Positions 35,014 to 44,174 of a DNA stretch of 64,000 nucleotides are shown piece by piece. Position 1 is the stretch's first letter. Each line of letters begins with the position of its first letter. Made by a program: the position numbers and the translations under genes. The notes under the pieces are model-generated. The model worked only from the letters and a program-made list of their open reading frames with translations, searched no databases and had not been told where the DNA came from. The DNA comes from CAZHVS01 sp964536015 (GTDB lineage Bacteria > Bacteroidota > Ignavibacteria > Ignavibacteriales > Ignavibacteriaceae), in the NCBI GenBank assembly GCA_964536015.1, contig CAZHVS010000001.1, positions 124,001 through 188,000 of the forward strand. The letters run 5' to 3'.

Positions 35014-36138
35014 ATTATCAATCAATTTAACCAGTTTAACACTCTCTTTTTCCCAGTTATATTTTTCTTCAGCGAGTTGTCGTCCTGCTGCTGATAATTT
35101 TCGTAGTTTATCTTTTTCTTTAATCAAGCTGCTTACAATTTCTATTATGGAATTAGTATTTCTCGGATTAACTGTAAAACCAAATTCATCAACCGCTAAA
35201 AATTCTGTTAATGCAGGAATATCAGAATAAATTAAAGGCTTTCCGATAGCCATGTAATCAAAGACTTTTATCGGTAAAGAATTGCGATGAATAAAATTCA
35301 ACTGCCGTAAATCAAAGCAAAGGTCAACATCTTTTAAGTTCTTGGCAATGTCTTCATATTTTAACCAATCAAGTTTGATAATATTTAATTCAGGATTCTG
35401 CTTGCAAAACTGATTAAAATGGTCTTCATCTTCTTTAGTTACAAATTTGCCAATAATTTTGATTTTAATATCAACAGGAAAAATTATTTTAGATAATGAT
35501 TTACATATATCAAGAAATGTAAAAAATCCTCTTGAAGTTGTTAACTGACCAGTAAAACATAAAGTTATGTTGTTTCCATCAAAAGGAGGAGGGAAGTAAT
35601 TAAAGAAGCTTAAAACGGGGAAATAAGAAATAATGGTTTTTTCCTTAAGTGGAGCAAAGAAATCATAACGATTTTTTTTTCGGGTTTCTCCCAAAATAAT
35701 TACATCGGATATATTTGCTGCGACAATATTAAAAACAAACAGCGGCACGTAATTGAGAATTTTCTTTATTAATGAAAATTTTAATACAAAATTTTCAGGG
35801 TACCATTCAGTTATATCATATAAAATTTTGCAATTTGTAGTTGAAAGAATTTGATATTTTTTAGCAGAGTAAACTGGTAATGGTTCGCAACAAATAATGA
35901 CTTCCGGTTCATAACACATTAAAAGGTTAAAAAACTTGTTAATCTTATTCATTTTACTTAAGTTTTCACCGTCAAATCCTTCAACTACAATATCCTCTTT
36001 TACTTGAAAGATATTTCCAGTTGATGAGATTATTCTGACTTTGTAGTCTGAATTTTTTAATGTTACAGCAAATTTATGGAATATCCTCTCATCAAAAGGA
36101 GGATGACCCGATGTTAATATTGCGATTTTTTTCTTCAT
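35005..36138 (-). CDS. Glycosyltransferase family 4-like, minus strand
   Basis: The ATG at 36138 (MKKKIAILTSGHPPFDERIFHKFA) is the natural GT-B start; a longer open frame to 36249 overlaps the divergent GT9 gene and adds no family sequence. About 377 residues. N-terminal half: VRIISSTGNIF, EPEVIICCEPLPVYSAK, KILYDITEWYPENF. C-terminal half: ITLCFTGQLTTSRGFFTFLDI, IKIIGKFVTKEDEDHF, DLCFDLRQLNFIHRNSLPIKVFDYMAIGKPLIYSDI (E-X7-E region varied to D/R). The C-terminus reads YNWEKESVKLVKLIDNL. It belongs functionally with the neighbouring polysaccharide genes but sits on the opposite strand, tail to tail with the flippase. Confidence 0.85.
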   Translation of the reverse strand: MKKKIAILTSGHPPFDERIFHKFAVTLKNSDYKVRIISSTGNIFQVKEDIVVEGFDGENLSKMNKINKFFNLLMCYEPEVIICCEPLPVYSAKKYQILSTTNCKILYDITEWYPENFVLKFSLIKKILNYVPLFVFNIVAANISDVIILGETRKKNRYDFFAPLKEKTIISYFPVLSFFNYFPPPFDGNNITLCFTGQLTTSRGFFTFLDICKSLSKIIFPVDIKIKIIGKFVTKEDEDHFNQFCKQNPELNIIKLDWLKYEDIAKNLKDVDLCFDLRQLNFIHRNSLPIKVFDYMAIGKPLIYSDIPALTEFLAVDEFGFTVNPRNTNSIIEIVSSLIKEKDKLRKLSAAGRQLAEEKYNWEKESVKLVKLIDNLG

Positions 36139-36163
36139 ACTGAAATTTAATAAATAATTATTT

Positions 36164-37177
36164 GTGCAACCAAGAATATTAATAGTAAGACCGGACAGAA
36201 TTGGAGATGTTGTTTTATCCACACCGCTTTCCTTGGCTATAAAAAACACGTATCCAGATGCTTTTATTGGCGTTCTTGTTCGAAATTATACAAAAGATAT
36301 TTATGTGAACAATCCCTATGTCGATACAATACTCACTGTTGAACCAGATAAAATGAGGTTTTCTGATAAACTCAATTTAATTTATAAAATCCGCAGTTTT
36401 AATTTTACACATTCAATTTCTCTTTTGCCTACCGAGCTTTTTAACTGGATTTTATTTGCGTCAGGAATAAAATACAGGATTGGAAGCGGGCATAAGTTTT
36501 ATCAATTTATTACAAATACCAAAAGTGTTTATAGAAGAAAATATAATCCGCTAAGAAGCGAAGCAGATTATTGCCTTGATACACTAAGAAAAATGGGAAT
36601 TCGAACTACAAAACTTAAAACTGAAATTTATTTAACAGAGGAAGAAAAAATAACTGCGAATAAAAGAAAAGCAGAACTTTGTCCTGACAAAGAAACACTA
36701 ATTGGTGTCCATATATCAAGCGGAAAATCAGCTCCAAATATGGATGTGGATGAATATATAAAACTTATTAAAAAAATTTCTTTGTTAGAAAAAGTAAAAG
36801 TTGTTGTCACTGATAATATAATTCAAGATGATTATGAATTACCGAATGACATAAAAAAGATTAATATAAATTTAAGTTTAAGAGATTCAATTATTAATTT
36901 TTCAATACTTGATTATCTCATCTCAGCAAGTACAGGGGTAATGCACATTTCTGCTGCATTGAATGTTAATACCATTTCATTATTTTGTCCACTTGATTCT
37001 TGTTCACCTGTTCTATGGGGACCGCAAGGAAATAATGCAGAAATAGTTTTTCCATCTCATCAATATTGTATTTCTGTTTGTCCGAAAGATCCTAAAAAAT
37101 GTAATTTCAAAGGTGAGGGTGGAATTGATTCCGAAAAAATAATTCATTCTTTGCACAAACTAAATTCTTCCTTATAA
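36164..37177 (+). CDS. ADP-heptose:LPS heptosyltransferase-like (GT9)
   Basis: A 337-residue GT9 enzyme starting at GTG 36164. ILIVRPDRIGDVVLSTPLSLAIKNTYP is the classical GT9 N-terminus (R..riGD.vl..P....l...P). The donor half has LIGVHISSGKSAPNMDVDEYIKLI, LRDSIINFSILDYLISASTGVMHISAALN and the CPLDSCSPVLWGP segment (S-P-x-x-W-G-P in heptosyltransferases). It transfers a heptose or similar sugar onto lipopolysaccharide core. It is divergent from the GT4 gene with only 25 nt between the start codons, leaving little room for two full promoters. Confidence 0.88.
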   Translation: MQPRILIVRPDRIGDVVLSTPLSLAIKNTYPDAFIGVLVRNYTKDIYVNNPYVDTILTVEPDKMRFSDKLNLIYKIRSFNFTHSISLLPTELFNWILFASGIKYRIGSGHKFYQFITNTKSVYRRKYNPLRSEADYCLDTLRKMGIRTTKLKTEIYLTEEEKITANKRKAELCPDKETLIGVHISSGKSAPNMDVDEYIKLIKKISLLEKVKVVVTDNIIQDDYELPNDIKKININLSLRDSIINFSILDYLISASTGVMHISAALNVNTISLFCPLDSCSPVLWGPQGNNAEIVFPSHQYCISVCPKDPKKCNFKGEGGIDSEKIIHSLHKLNSSL

Positions 37178-37267
37178 GTATTTGAATAATCCTTGCAGTT
37201 GAAATCCGATATTTCTTAAGCTATAAGGATTTGTTAAATTCACATATAGAAAAAAATAAATTAATAA

Positions 37268-37759
37268 TTGAAAAAAATTATCATAGCTGCAATTACTGAA
37301 GATTATGTCCTTGGAAAAAGAGGAAGTGGAATGCTATGGTATGATAAATATGAATTGAATCATTTTAAAAAAACAACTTACAATTATCCGGTATTAATGG
37401 GGCGAAAAACATTTGAGACATTGAAATCTCCTCTGAGAGGAAGAGAAAACATAGTACTTTCTCGTAATCCACAATATGATCCGGGTATTAAAGCAATATT
37501 GATTTACAATAATATAGAAAAAGTTTTTTTTGACTTTGAAAGAAAAAGAAAATCTAAAATATTTATTATTGGTGGAGAAGAAATATTTACTCAAACAATA
37601 TTTTTTGCTGATGAAATGATTCTATCATTTATGAAAATAAAAGCAGAGGGAGATATTTATTTCCCTTCTTTCAATTTAACAGATTGGATAATTGCTGATA
37701 TAGAAAGATATGATTCTTTTGAAGTCCGAAAATATTTAAGAAAGAATTTTACTCAATGA
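37268..37759 (+). CDS. folA: Dihydrofolate reductase
   Basis: A 163-residue DHFR starting at TTG 37268. Family marks: IIIAAITEDYVLG, then MLWYDKYELNHFKKTT, where the usual MPW is MLW and the catalytic acid is Glu five residues after Trp, as in some DHFRs; YPVLMGRKTFETL, PLRGRENIVLSRN, and KIFIIGGEEIFTQ (the conserved GG). It reduces dihydrofolate to tetrahydrofolate with NADPH. The stop overlaps the ATG of mutL by 4 nt, so the pair is probably co-translated. The 90-nt region upstream shows no clear promoter consensus. Confidence 0.92.
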   Translation: MKKIIIAAITEDYVLGKRGSGMLWYDKYELNHFKKTTYNYPVLMGRKTFETLKSPLRGRENIVLSRNPQYDPGIKAILIYNNIEKVFFDFERKRKSKIFIIGGEEIFTQTIFFADEMILSFMKIKAEGDIYFPSFNLTDWIIADIERYDSFEVRKYLRKNFTQ

Positions 37760-39615
37760 CGAAAATAAAAATACTACCGGAGAACCTCGCGAATAAAATT
37801 GCTGCTGGAGAAGTTGTTCAAAGACCAGAATCTGTTGTTAAAGAACTACTAGAAAACTCAATTGATGCAAACGCGAAAAATATTACTCTGTTAATTAAAA
37901 AAGCCGGTAAAACGCTGATTCAGATTATTGATGATGGAGAAGGAATGTCTGAAGAAGATGCAGTGTTATGTATTCAAAAACATGCAACATCTAAAATAAA
38001 AACTTATGAAGATCTTGAAGCAATTTCTACGCTCGGCTTTAGAGGGGAAGCTCTATCATCAATAGCTGCAGTAAGTCAACTTGAAATTAAAACCCTAACT
38101 GGTAGTGAAGAGTTGGGTACAATAGTAAGAGTAGATGATAATCGGGAAATAATAATTGAAAAGGGTTCTTTTACTAACGGAACTTCTGTGAGTGTTAAAA
38201 ATATTTTTTACAACACACCTGCACGCCGTAATTTCCTTAAATCTGATGCTACTGAATTGAAACACATTATTGAAACATTTAAAAAAATAGCTTTAAGTTA
38301 TTGTGAGATTAATTTTAAATTTTATCTCGATGATGAACTTATCTTTGATTATCCGCAAAGTGAAACTGAAGAGAGAATAATTCAAGTCTTCGGACACGAT
38401 ATTAAAAATGCAATCATTCCAGTAAATGAATTCACTGATTATATTTCTGTTTTTGGTTACGTCGGGAAACCATTATTAACAAAAAAACAGAAAGGTGAGC
38501 AATATGTTTATTTAAATAAACGATTTGTTAGAAGTAAACAGATTAATCATGCAGTTTTTAAAGCATATGAAAATGTTTTAGAAAAAGGGGATTATCCCTT
38601 TTTTGTATTATTTATTGGAATTGATTCGAGACGAATTGATGTTAACGTGCATCCCTCAAAACTGGAAGTGAGATTCGATGATGATAAAGATGTTTACAAT
38701 TTTATTCTTGCAGTGGTGCGTAAAAGTCTCGCTTCATATGATCTTGTTCCTTCATTAACTTTTGACGATAGAGTAGATAATATTATTAAACCAAAAGAAA
38801 AATTAAAACTTACTCCAATTGTAAATAATACACGAAATGATTTTAGTGATAGACCATTTACAAATAAAAATAATTATAAACCACAAAGTTATTCAGACAA
38901 AGATATAGAGTTAATCTTCGGAAGTCTTGGACAGGTTGTTGAAAATAAGCAAACCAGGTCAGATATTGATTTACCTTTCGATAAGGAAGAGTCAAAATCA
39001 GAAAGAGTAATTCCATCGGGTTATTCAACACCTGAAGAGGAATCCAATTTTATTATTCAACTGCATAATAAATATATTCTTTCACAAATAAAATCAGGAT
39101 TAATGATAATTGATCAGCATGTAGCTCACGAAAGGATTTTATATGAGAAGGCTATAAATCTTTTTGAAGCTAATTTTCCTTTTTCACAACAATTACTTTT
39201 TCCTAAATCTATGGAAGTTGACCCTGGTTTGTATCAGATTGTAAAAGACATTGACAATTATTTGCAGAAACTTGGATTTGAACTGAATTATAAAGGCAAG
39301 AATACAATTATTATTAACGGGGTTCCTCAGGATGTTAAGACTGGTTTGGAAGAAAAAATATTACTTGAGATTGTGGATGAGTATCAATCTAATCTTAAAG
39401 AGAAAAATATTCTTGATGAAAAAGATAATCTTGCCAAATCATATTCTTGCAAAACAGCAATTAAAGCAGGAGATAAATTGACAGAACGAGAAATGCGAAT
39501 TTTAATTGATCAATTATTTGCTACTACAATGCCTTACGTTTGTCCACACGGCAGGCCAATAGTTGTTAAAATATCTCTTGATGAATTTGATAGAAGGTTT
39601 GGAAGAACGTCTTAA
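37756..39615 (+). CDS. mutL: DNA mismatch repair protein with an endonuclease-type C-terminus
   Basis: A 619-residue GHKL ATPase. N-terminal motifs: IAAGEVVQRPESVVKELLENSIDAN, IIDDGEGM, HATSKI, TLGFRGEALSSIAAV and NIFYNTPARRNFLK. The linker (about 340-425) is polar and low in complexity. The C-terminal dimerisation domain carries DQHVAHERILYE, matching the metal-binding DQHA(X)2E(X)4E endonuclease motif with Ala to Val at position 4, and later SCKTAIKAGD and CPHGRP. It is therefore expected to nick DNA itself, as MutL does in bacteria lacking MutH. It overlaps folA by 4 nt; the next gene is convergent, 10 nt away. Confidence 0.96.
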   Translation: MTKIKILPENLANKIAAGEVVQRPESVVKELLENSIDANAKNITLLIKKAGKTLIQIIDDGEGMSEEDAVLCIQKHATSKIKTYEDLEAISTLGFRGEALSSIAAVSQLEIKTLTGSEELGTIVRVDDNREIIIEKGSFTNGTSVSVKNIFYNTPARRNFLKSDATELKHIIETFKKIALSYCEINFKFYLDDELIFDYPQSETEERIIQVFGHDIKNAIIPVNEFTDYISVFGYVGKPLLTKKQKGEQYVYLNKRFVRSKQINHAVFKAYENVLEKGDYPFFVLFIGIDSRRIDVNVHPSKLEVRFDDDKDVYNFILAVVRKSLASYDLVPSLTFDDRVDNIIKPKEKLKLTPIVNNTRNDFSDRPFTNKNNYKPQSYSDKDIELIFGSLGQVVENKQTRSDIDLPFDKEESKSERVIPSGYSTPEEESNFIIQLHNKYILSQIKSGLMIIDQHVAHERILYEKAINLFEANFPFSQQLLFPKSMEVDPGLYQIVKDIDNYLQKLGFELNYKGKNTIIINGVPQDVKTGLEEKILLEIVDEYQSNLKEKNILDEKDNLAKSYSCKTAIKAGDKLTEREMRILIDQLFATTMPYVCPHGRPIVVKISLDEFDRRFGRTS

Positions 39616-39625
39616 TAAATGAAAA

Positions 39626-41623
39626 TTATTCTAAATCAATTGAAATGATTTCATCATACTGATCAATATTAAAAACTGTTTCAATTCCTGCGACGACTCT
39701 AGCAAATATTGTATATCGTCCATCAAGGTGAGGGTAATTTGCCTGTGTTACAAACCATTGAGAACCTTCAGTATCTTTTCCGCTTGAAGCCATTCCAACA
39801 TAACCAGTTTGAAAAGACAAATAAGAATTTTCAGAATTAATTTCATATCCAGGGCCAGTCCAACCGGTTCCTGTTGGGTCTCCGGTTTGAATTACAAATC
39901 CTGGTACTACTCTATGAAAAATACTTCCATTCATCTTGTTGTTTATGGCTAAGTAACAAAAATTTCCAACACTAATAGGAGCAACTTCAGGAAGAAATTC
40001 AATAGTAAAAAATCCTCTAGAAGTATTTATCTTAGCTCTTTGGAAAGAGAAAGCATAAGAAACGAGTGTGTCAATTAATTTTAATGAACGTGTAATACCT
40101 TTAGTATTTTTGTTTAATTCTTTAAACGCAAATTTTCTAAGAGAATAGACTTCAGAGAATTCAAATTCGTTTAACAATTTTTTTTGAAAAGAAGTATCGA
40201 GTTTGCCTGCAAGATTATATAATGAGATACATACTTCGGAAGCATTAAAGTTGTTTACCTCTTTGCGAATTCTTTCCTCAATTGCTTCCATAAGATTTAA
40301 TTTTCTTTGATTTATTAGTCTTTCAGATAATTCTTCTGCAACTATTCCAGCAAGAATTAAATCTTTTGATTTTATATGTTCAATAAGAAAATTCTGAAAA
40401 AAGATTAAGGTGTCAAAATTATTCTGAAGAGATAGTATTCCTTGCATAATATGTATTTTATTTCGCAGCCCTTCAATTTTATACTTACTTTCAAGGAAGC
40501 CATAGGGATAATTCATCTTTGAACTATTCTCAGTCATTGCTCTATACACGAACTCATTTTTGACTTTGCTCTCATAATTAGATAAAAATTCATTCATATC
40601 AGGTTTAAATAACATTACATAACTTATGAATACCTCTCCTTTTGTGTTTGCTGTCAACCCAGAATTATCAAGATATTTGATTAGTTCCTGTTTTAAATAA
40701 ATTTTTAATAATGAATCAACTTGCAATTCCTTTATTGAGATAGCAGTTTGCCTTGATACGTTAGGGTTTTTATCGGTTAAGCAATTTAGAAAAATATTTA
40801 AATTTTCCTGGTTCCACTTAGAAAAGTAAACAACAGCTTTGATTGATTCTTCGCGAATAAACCAGTTCTTGGATGAAAGTAGAGTTTTGATTAATTCTAT
40901 ATCATCAGGAAAAAATTTAGTTCTTCTGAAAATTGTTAGCAGCCATTGAATGTAGTATATATCTTCATTTTCACTTAAAGATGGATTTTTGATTTTCTCC
41001 TTGAGTGAATCAGCTAAAATTTGATTAAGTGTAGAGTTTCTACTTATTCTTGAAAGGGTAAATAAGATTGAGTTTCTAATACTTGAAGATGAATTTGCAG
41101 AAAGAAAAATATCAGTTAAAATTTTATTAAAATCCCAGGAAAAAATACTCCTGACTGACATTTCAAAAATTGCTTCAGGAATTCCATCGAGTGGTAAACT
41201 TTCTTCAATGAGTGTTCTAAAATATGATTTGAATAATAATGTATCACTTATTGAACAAACCTTTCCAAATGTTTTGTTTAATAGTGTTCTTTCATTAAGT
41301 GTTATATTATTTCTACTAAGTTGATAAGTGACAAAGTTTAGAGAAGTTTTACAATCGCCAAGTTGACCGAGTGCAAAACAAATTTCTCTTGCGTGAGTTT
41401 TGAAATCAATTAAGATAATTTGCTTAACCCAGTTTGTGTCTTCAGATTGAGCGATTGAAAGTAATGCTGCATTAATTTTTTGAATGTTGTCTGATTGAAG
41501 GTATTCCTCGATTAAAGATTTATCAAAATATTTAGTAAATGTAGTTTTTATTAAGTTAGAATCATCTTTTGTGTATTGAGCAAAAATGAGTGGACATAAT
41601 AAAAGAAAAAATATTTTTTTCAT
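39626..41623 (-). CDS. Secreted HEAT-like repeat protein with a C-terminal cyclophilin peptidyl-prolyl isomerase domain
   Basis: A 665-residue protein. A short signal peptide (KKIFFLLLCPLIFAQ) is followed by about 480 residues of alpha-helical pairs resembling HEAT repeats (for example SSKNWFIREESIKAVVYFS, LTDKNPNVSRQTAISIKEL). The last 150 residues are cyclophilin-like: FFTIEFLPEVAPISVGNFCYLA, IFHRVVPGFVIQTGDPTGTG, PGYEINSENSYLSFQTGYVGMASSGKDTEGSQWFVTQ and LDGRYTIFARVV. The catalytic FHRV Arg and the Q of VIQ are kept. It probably acts in the periplasm as a foldase with a helical scaffold. The gene is convergent with mutL. Confidence 0.88.
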   Translation of the reverse strand: MKKIFFLLLCPLIFAQYTKDDSNLIKTTFTKYFDKSLIEEYLQSDNIQKINAALLSIAQSEDTNWVKQIILIDFKTHAREICFALGQLGDCKTSLNFVTYQLSRNNITLNERTLLNKTFGKVCSISDTLLFKSYFRTLIEESLPLDGIPEAIFEMSVRSIFSWDFNKILTDIFLSANSSSSIRNSILFTLSRISRNSTLNQILADSLKEKIKNPSLSENEDIYYIQWLLTIFRRTKFFPDDIELIKTLLSSKNWFIREESIKAVVYFSKWNQENLNIFLNCLTDKNPNVSRQTAISIKELQVDSLLKIYLKQELIKYLDNSGLTANTKGEVFISYVMLFKPDMNEFLSNYESKVKNEFVYRAMTENSSKMNYPYGFLESKYKIEGLRNKIHIMQGILSLQNNFDTLIFFQNFLIEHIKSKDLILAGIVAEELSERLINQRKLNLMEAIEERIRKEVNNFNASEVCISLYNLAGKLDTSFQKKLLNEFEFSEVYSLRKFAFKELNKNTKGITRSLKLIDTLVSYAFSFQRAKINTSRGFFTIEFLPEVAPISVGNFCYLAINNKMNGSIFHRVVPGFVIQTGDPTGTGWTGPGYEINSENSYLSFQTGYVGMASSGKDTEGSQWFVTQANYPHLDGRYTIFARVVAGIETVFNIDQYDEIISIDLE

Positions 41624-41678
41624 ATGTCATCCTTATCAATTCTAGTAAGTAGTTAAGACTAATATTTCAGAAGTAATT

Positions 41679-42800
41679 CTAAATTTTTTTAGAATATATT
41701 CTGTATTTTTTATATACTTTCCCGCCCATCATCTGAGCCCCACGGTTCATCATATCATTAGTTTCAAGCACCCAGCTTGCTTCGCCTAAATTGATCCCAA
41801 GCTTATGACATCTATTTACTATCTCCCAATAAAAAACAGAATCTAGTCCTCTTTTCTGAAACTCAGGAATTATTCCAAGTGTAATTATTCTTGCCCACGG
41901 TATTTTCTTTTTCCCAAGAAGCAAGTGAAAAACACCAAAAGGAAATAGTCTTCCATTCATTTTTTTAAATACGAAATTATAATCAGGCATCACCAAGGAA
42001 AAACCTACGACTTTCCCATCAATTTCTCCAAATAATACAATTGATGGTTCAACAATAGCTTTAAAGTCCGCAGCAACAGCATCTATCTCTTCTTCTGTCA
42101 TAGGTACAAATCCCCAGTTCAATGCCCAAGCCTGATTATAAACTAATTTAACTTTTTTAAGTTCATTATTAAAGTCTTTCATATTAAGTGACTTAATGAC
42201 TAATCCAGATCTTTTTTGAGCTATTTCAGCAACCCTCTTAAGTTTATCAGTTGAATGAACAGTTTCATATTCAAGTTTATAAGCAAAGAGGTCCATGGCT
42301 TTTAATAAGCCATAATTATCGCATAAAGTAAGATAGTAAGGAGGATTGTAAGTCATTAAAAATCTTGGTTCATCATCAAAACCTTCAAGCAGCATTCCAT
42401 ATTCATCATTGCTTGATGGATTAGCTGGTCCACGCATTTCATCAAGTCCCTTAGATAAAAGCCAATCTTTTGCAGAATCAAATAGCTTATCCGCAACAGC
42501 CTGATCATTAATACATTCAAAAAAACCGAAGAAACCAACTTTATCATTATGAACTTGATTGTGTAGATCATTTTTTATGGCTGCAATTCTTCCAGCCAGT
42601 TCACCATCTTTATATGCTAGGAAATATTCGGCTTCAGCGTGTTGAAAGAAAGGGTTTTTTTCTTTGCTCAATAATTTTTTTCTATCCATATATAAAGGAG
42701 GAACCCATTTGGGATAGTCTTTATAGATAGTCCACTGAAATTTAATAAATTTCATTAAATCACTTTTACTTTCAACCTTTTTTATTTTAATATCACTCAT
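41679..42800 (-). CDS. GNAT-fold acyltransferase, YghO-like; candidate bacterial ceramide synthase (bCerS)
   Basis: A 373-residue cytoplasmic protein. Family-defining stretches are FQWTIYKDYPKWVPPLYMDRKKLL and NPFFQHAEAEYFLAYKDGELAGRIAAI near the start, KVGFFGFFEC, LDEMRGPANPSSNDEYGMLLEGF, and a C-terminal GNAT core with RIITLGIIPEFQKRGLDSVFYWEIV. This matches the YghO-type GNAT proteins. A bacterial ceramide synthase of this GNAT type has been described in Caulobacter, next to serine palmitoyltransferase and the reductase CerR. Here the gene lies 74 nt downstream of an SPT-like gene on the same strand, with a UUCG hairpin terminator between them. N-acylation of sphinganine or 3-ketosphinganine is therefore inferred from family plus context. 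Confidence 0.75.
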   Translation of the reverse strand: MSDIKIKKVESKSDLMKFIKFQWTIYKDYPKWVPPLYMDRKKLLSKEKNPFFQHAEAEYFLAYKDGELAGRIAAIKNDLHNQVHNDKVGFFGFFECINDQAVADKLFDSAKDWLLSKGLDEMRGPANPSSNDEYGMLLEGFDDEPRFLMTYNPPYYLTLCDNYGLLKAMDLFAYKLEYETVHSTDKLKRVAEIAQKRSGLVIKSLNMKDFNNELKKVKLVYNQAWALNWGFVPMTEEEIDAVAADFKAIVEPSIVLFGEIDGKVVGFSLVMPDYNFVFKKMNGRLFPFGVFHLLLGKKKIPWARIITLGIIPEFQKRGLDSVFYWEIVNRCHKLGINLGEASWVLETNDMMNRGAQMMGGKVYKKYRIYSKKI

Positions 42801-42824
42801 ATTCGTTCCTAAGATAGATAGTAT

Positions 42825-42852
42825 AAAAAGATATTCCCACCGAAGTGGGAAT
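42825..42852 (-). terminator. Rho-independent terminator with UUCG tetraloop after the SPT-like gene
   Basis: On the minus strand a perfect 8-bp stem (ATTCCCAC / GTGGGAAT, 42852-42833) closes an exceptionally stable cUUCGg loop, followed two bases later by CTTTTT (42830-42825). It lies between the SPT-like stop and the acyltransferase start, so it should end part of the SPT transcripts or set the ratio of the two enzymes. In the plus direction the same stem is followed by a seven-T run at 42862-42868. Confidence 0.75.
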
Positions 42853-42874
42853 TCTAAAATGTTTTTTTGTTTTG

Positions 42875-44065
42875 TTAAATTAAACCGAGTTCTTTTCCGG
42901 CTTTCTTGAATGTCTCTACTATAAAATCGAGGTGTTCTTCTTCATGAGAAGACATGTAACTTGTTCTCATCATTTGTCGTCCCGGAGGTACACCAGGTGA
43001 AATAAATACGTTTACAAACACTCCATAATCATAAAGTTTACGCCACATCTGGAATGCAAGCAAATCATCTCCAACAATAACAGGAACTATTGCTGTTCTG
43101 CCTTCAATTACATTGAATCCTGCAAGGGAAAGTTCTTTTCGCATTTTATTTGCATTACGAATTAGTTTATCAACTCTTTCTGGCTCAGCCTCAAGTATAT
43201 CAAGCGCAGCAATTGCTGCAGCAACTGCAGCCGGGGTTGGAGAAGCACTGAATATTAAAGCAGCTGACGTATGCTTGATAAAATTAATAACTCTTTCTGG
43301 TCCAGCAACAAAACCACCAAGCGATGCAAAAGTTTTACTGAAAGTCCCCATTGTCATATCAATTTCACTTTCAAGATTAAATTCACTTGCAGTTCCTCTT
43401 CCACCTTTACCAATAACACCGACAGAATGAGCATCATCAATTAGAATTCTTGCACCAAATTTTTTTGCGATTTTATTTAATCTTGGAAGATCAACAATTT
43501 CACCTCCGGTTGAAAAAACGCCATCACTTACTATAAGCTTTCCTCCTTTTTCAGGTAATCTGGAAACGACTCTTTCAAGATCATCCATATCGTTATGTTT
43601 GTACCGAACAAAATCAGCAGTAGCTCCTTTAGCCATTAAATTACCAGCAACAATACAGGCGTGGTTATCTTTGTCAGAAATTACATAATCTCCACGTTGA
43701 ACAAGGGTTGGAATAATTCCCTGAGCGGTCTGATATCCAGTACTGAAAAGCAAAACTGCTTCTGAATTAAAAAACTTTGCAAGTCTTTCTTCAAGTTGAA
43801 TGTGTAAATCTAATGTTCCAGTCAGGTAACGAGAACCGGAGCATCCTGTGCCATACTTTTCAACAGCCTTTAAAGCTGCTTCTTTGACTTTTGGATGAGC
43901 AGTAAGTCCAAGATAATTGTTTGAACCAGCCATTACTACTTTTTTCCCCTCAATCTGTACTACAGGACCTTCGTTTTCTTCAATCGGTCTGAAATATGGA
44001 TAAAAACCCGCAGCTTTTACTTCATCAGCTCTTGTAAATTCTAAACATTTTGTGAATAAGTCCAA
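42875..44065 (-). CDS. spt: Serine palmitoyltransferase-like PLP enzyme (alpha-oxoamine synthase)
   Basis: A 396-residue alpha-oxoamine synthase (KBL/AONS/SPT family), condensing an amino acid with an acyl thioester. N-terminal AAGFYPYFRPIEENEGP and MAGSNNYLGLTAHPKVKEAA are the SPT form of bacterial sphingolipid producers, followed by GTGCSGSRYLTGTLDLHIQLE, VRYKHNDMDDLERVV, ILIDDAHSVGVIG and the PLP lysine in MGTFSKTFASLGGFV (Lys244). The YKHNDM segment and length are as I recall for Bacteroides SPT, and differ from glycine C-acetyltransferase. It would make 3-ketosphinganine from serine and palmitoyl-CoA or -ACP. A promoter-like site lies upstream (44132-44162), and the acyltransferase gene follows. 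Confidence 0.85.
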   Translation of the reverse strand: MDLFTKCLEFTRADEVKAAGFYPYFRPIEENEGPVVQIEGKKVVMAGSNNYLGLTAHPKVKEAALKAVEKYGTGCSGSRYLTGTLDLHIQLEERLAKFFNSEAVLLFSTGYQTAQGIIPTLVQRGDYVISDKDNHACIVAGNLMAKGATADFVRYKHNDMDDLERVVSRLPEKGGKLIVSDGVFSTGGEIVDLPRLNKIAKKFGARILIDDAHSVGVIGKGGRGTASEFNLESEIDMTMGTFSKTFASLGGFVAGPERVINFIKHTSAALIFSASPTPAAVAAAIAALDILEAEPERVDKLIRNANKMRKELSLAGFNVIEGRTAIVPVIVGDDLLAFQMWRKLYDYGVFVNVFISPGVPPGRQMMRTSYMSSHEEEHLDFIVETFKKAGKELGLI

Positions 44066-44131
44066 ATTCGTCTCCTCTAATAGTTTGCGATAAAAGTCTA
44101 AAATAAATTATGTTTTTGTTAAATTTGAACT

Positions 44132-44162
44132 CAAACTTAAAATTAAATAGTATCATTTACAA
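44132..44162 (-). promoter_or_regulatory. Bacteroidota-type promoter candidate for the SPT-like gene
   Basis: On the minus strand CTTG (TTG at 44162-44160) is followed after 20 nt by TAAGTTTG (44139-44132), the TAnnTTTG form. It gives a leader of about 60 nt. The plus strand also carries a TAAATTTG box (44120-44127), toward the divergent reductase gene, but without a well-spaced upstream element. Confidence 0.38.
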
Positions 44163-44174
44163 GAGTATATTATT

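Noticed and set aside
36139..36249. N-terminal extension of the minus-strand GT4 gene
   Set aside because: The extra 37 codons overlap the divergent GT9 gene and match no GT-B sequence; the ATG at 36138 begins the normal fold.
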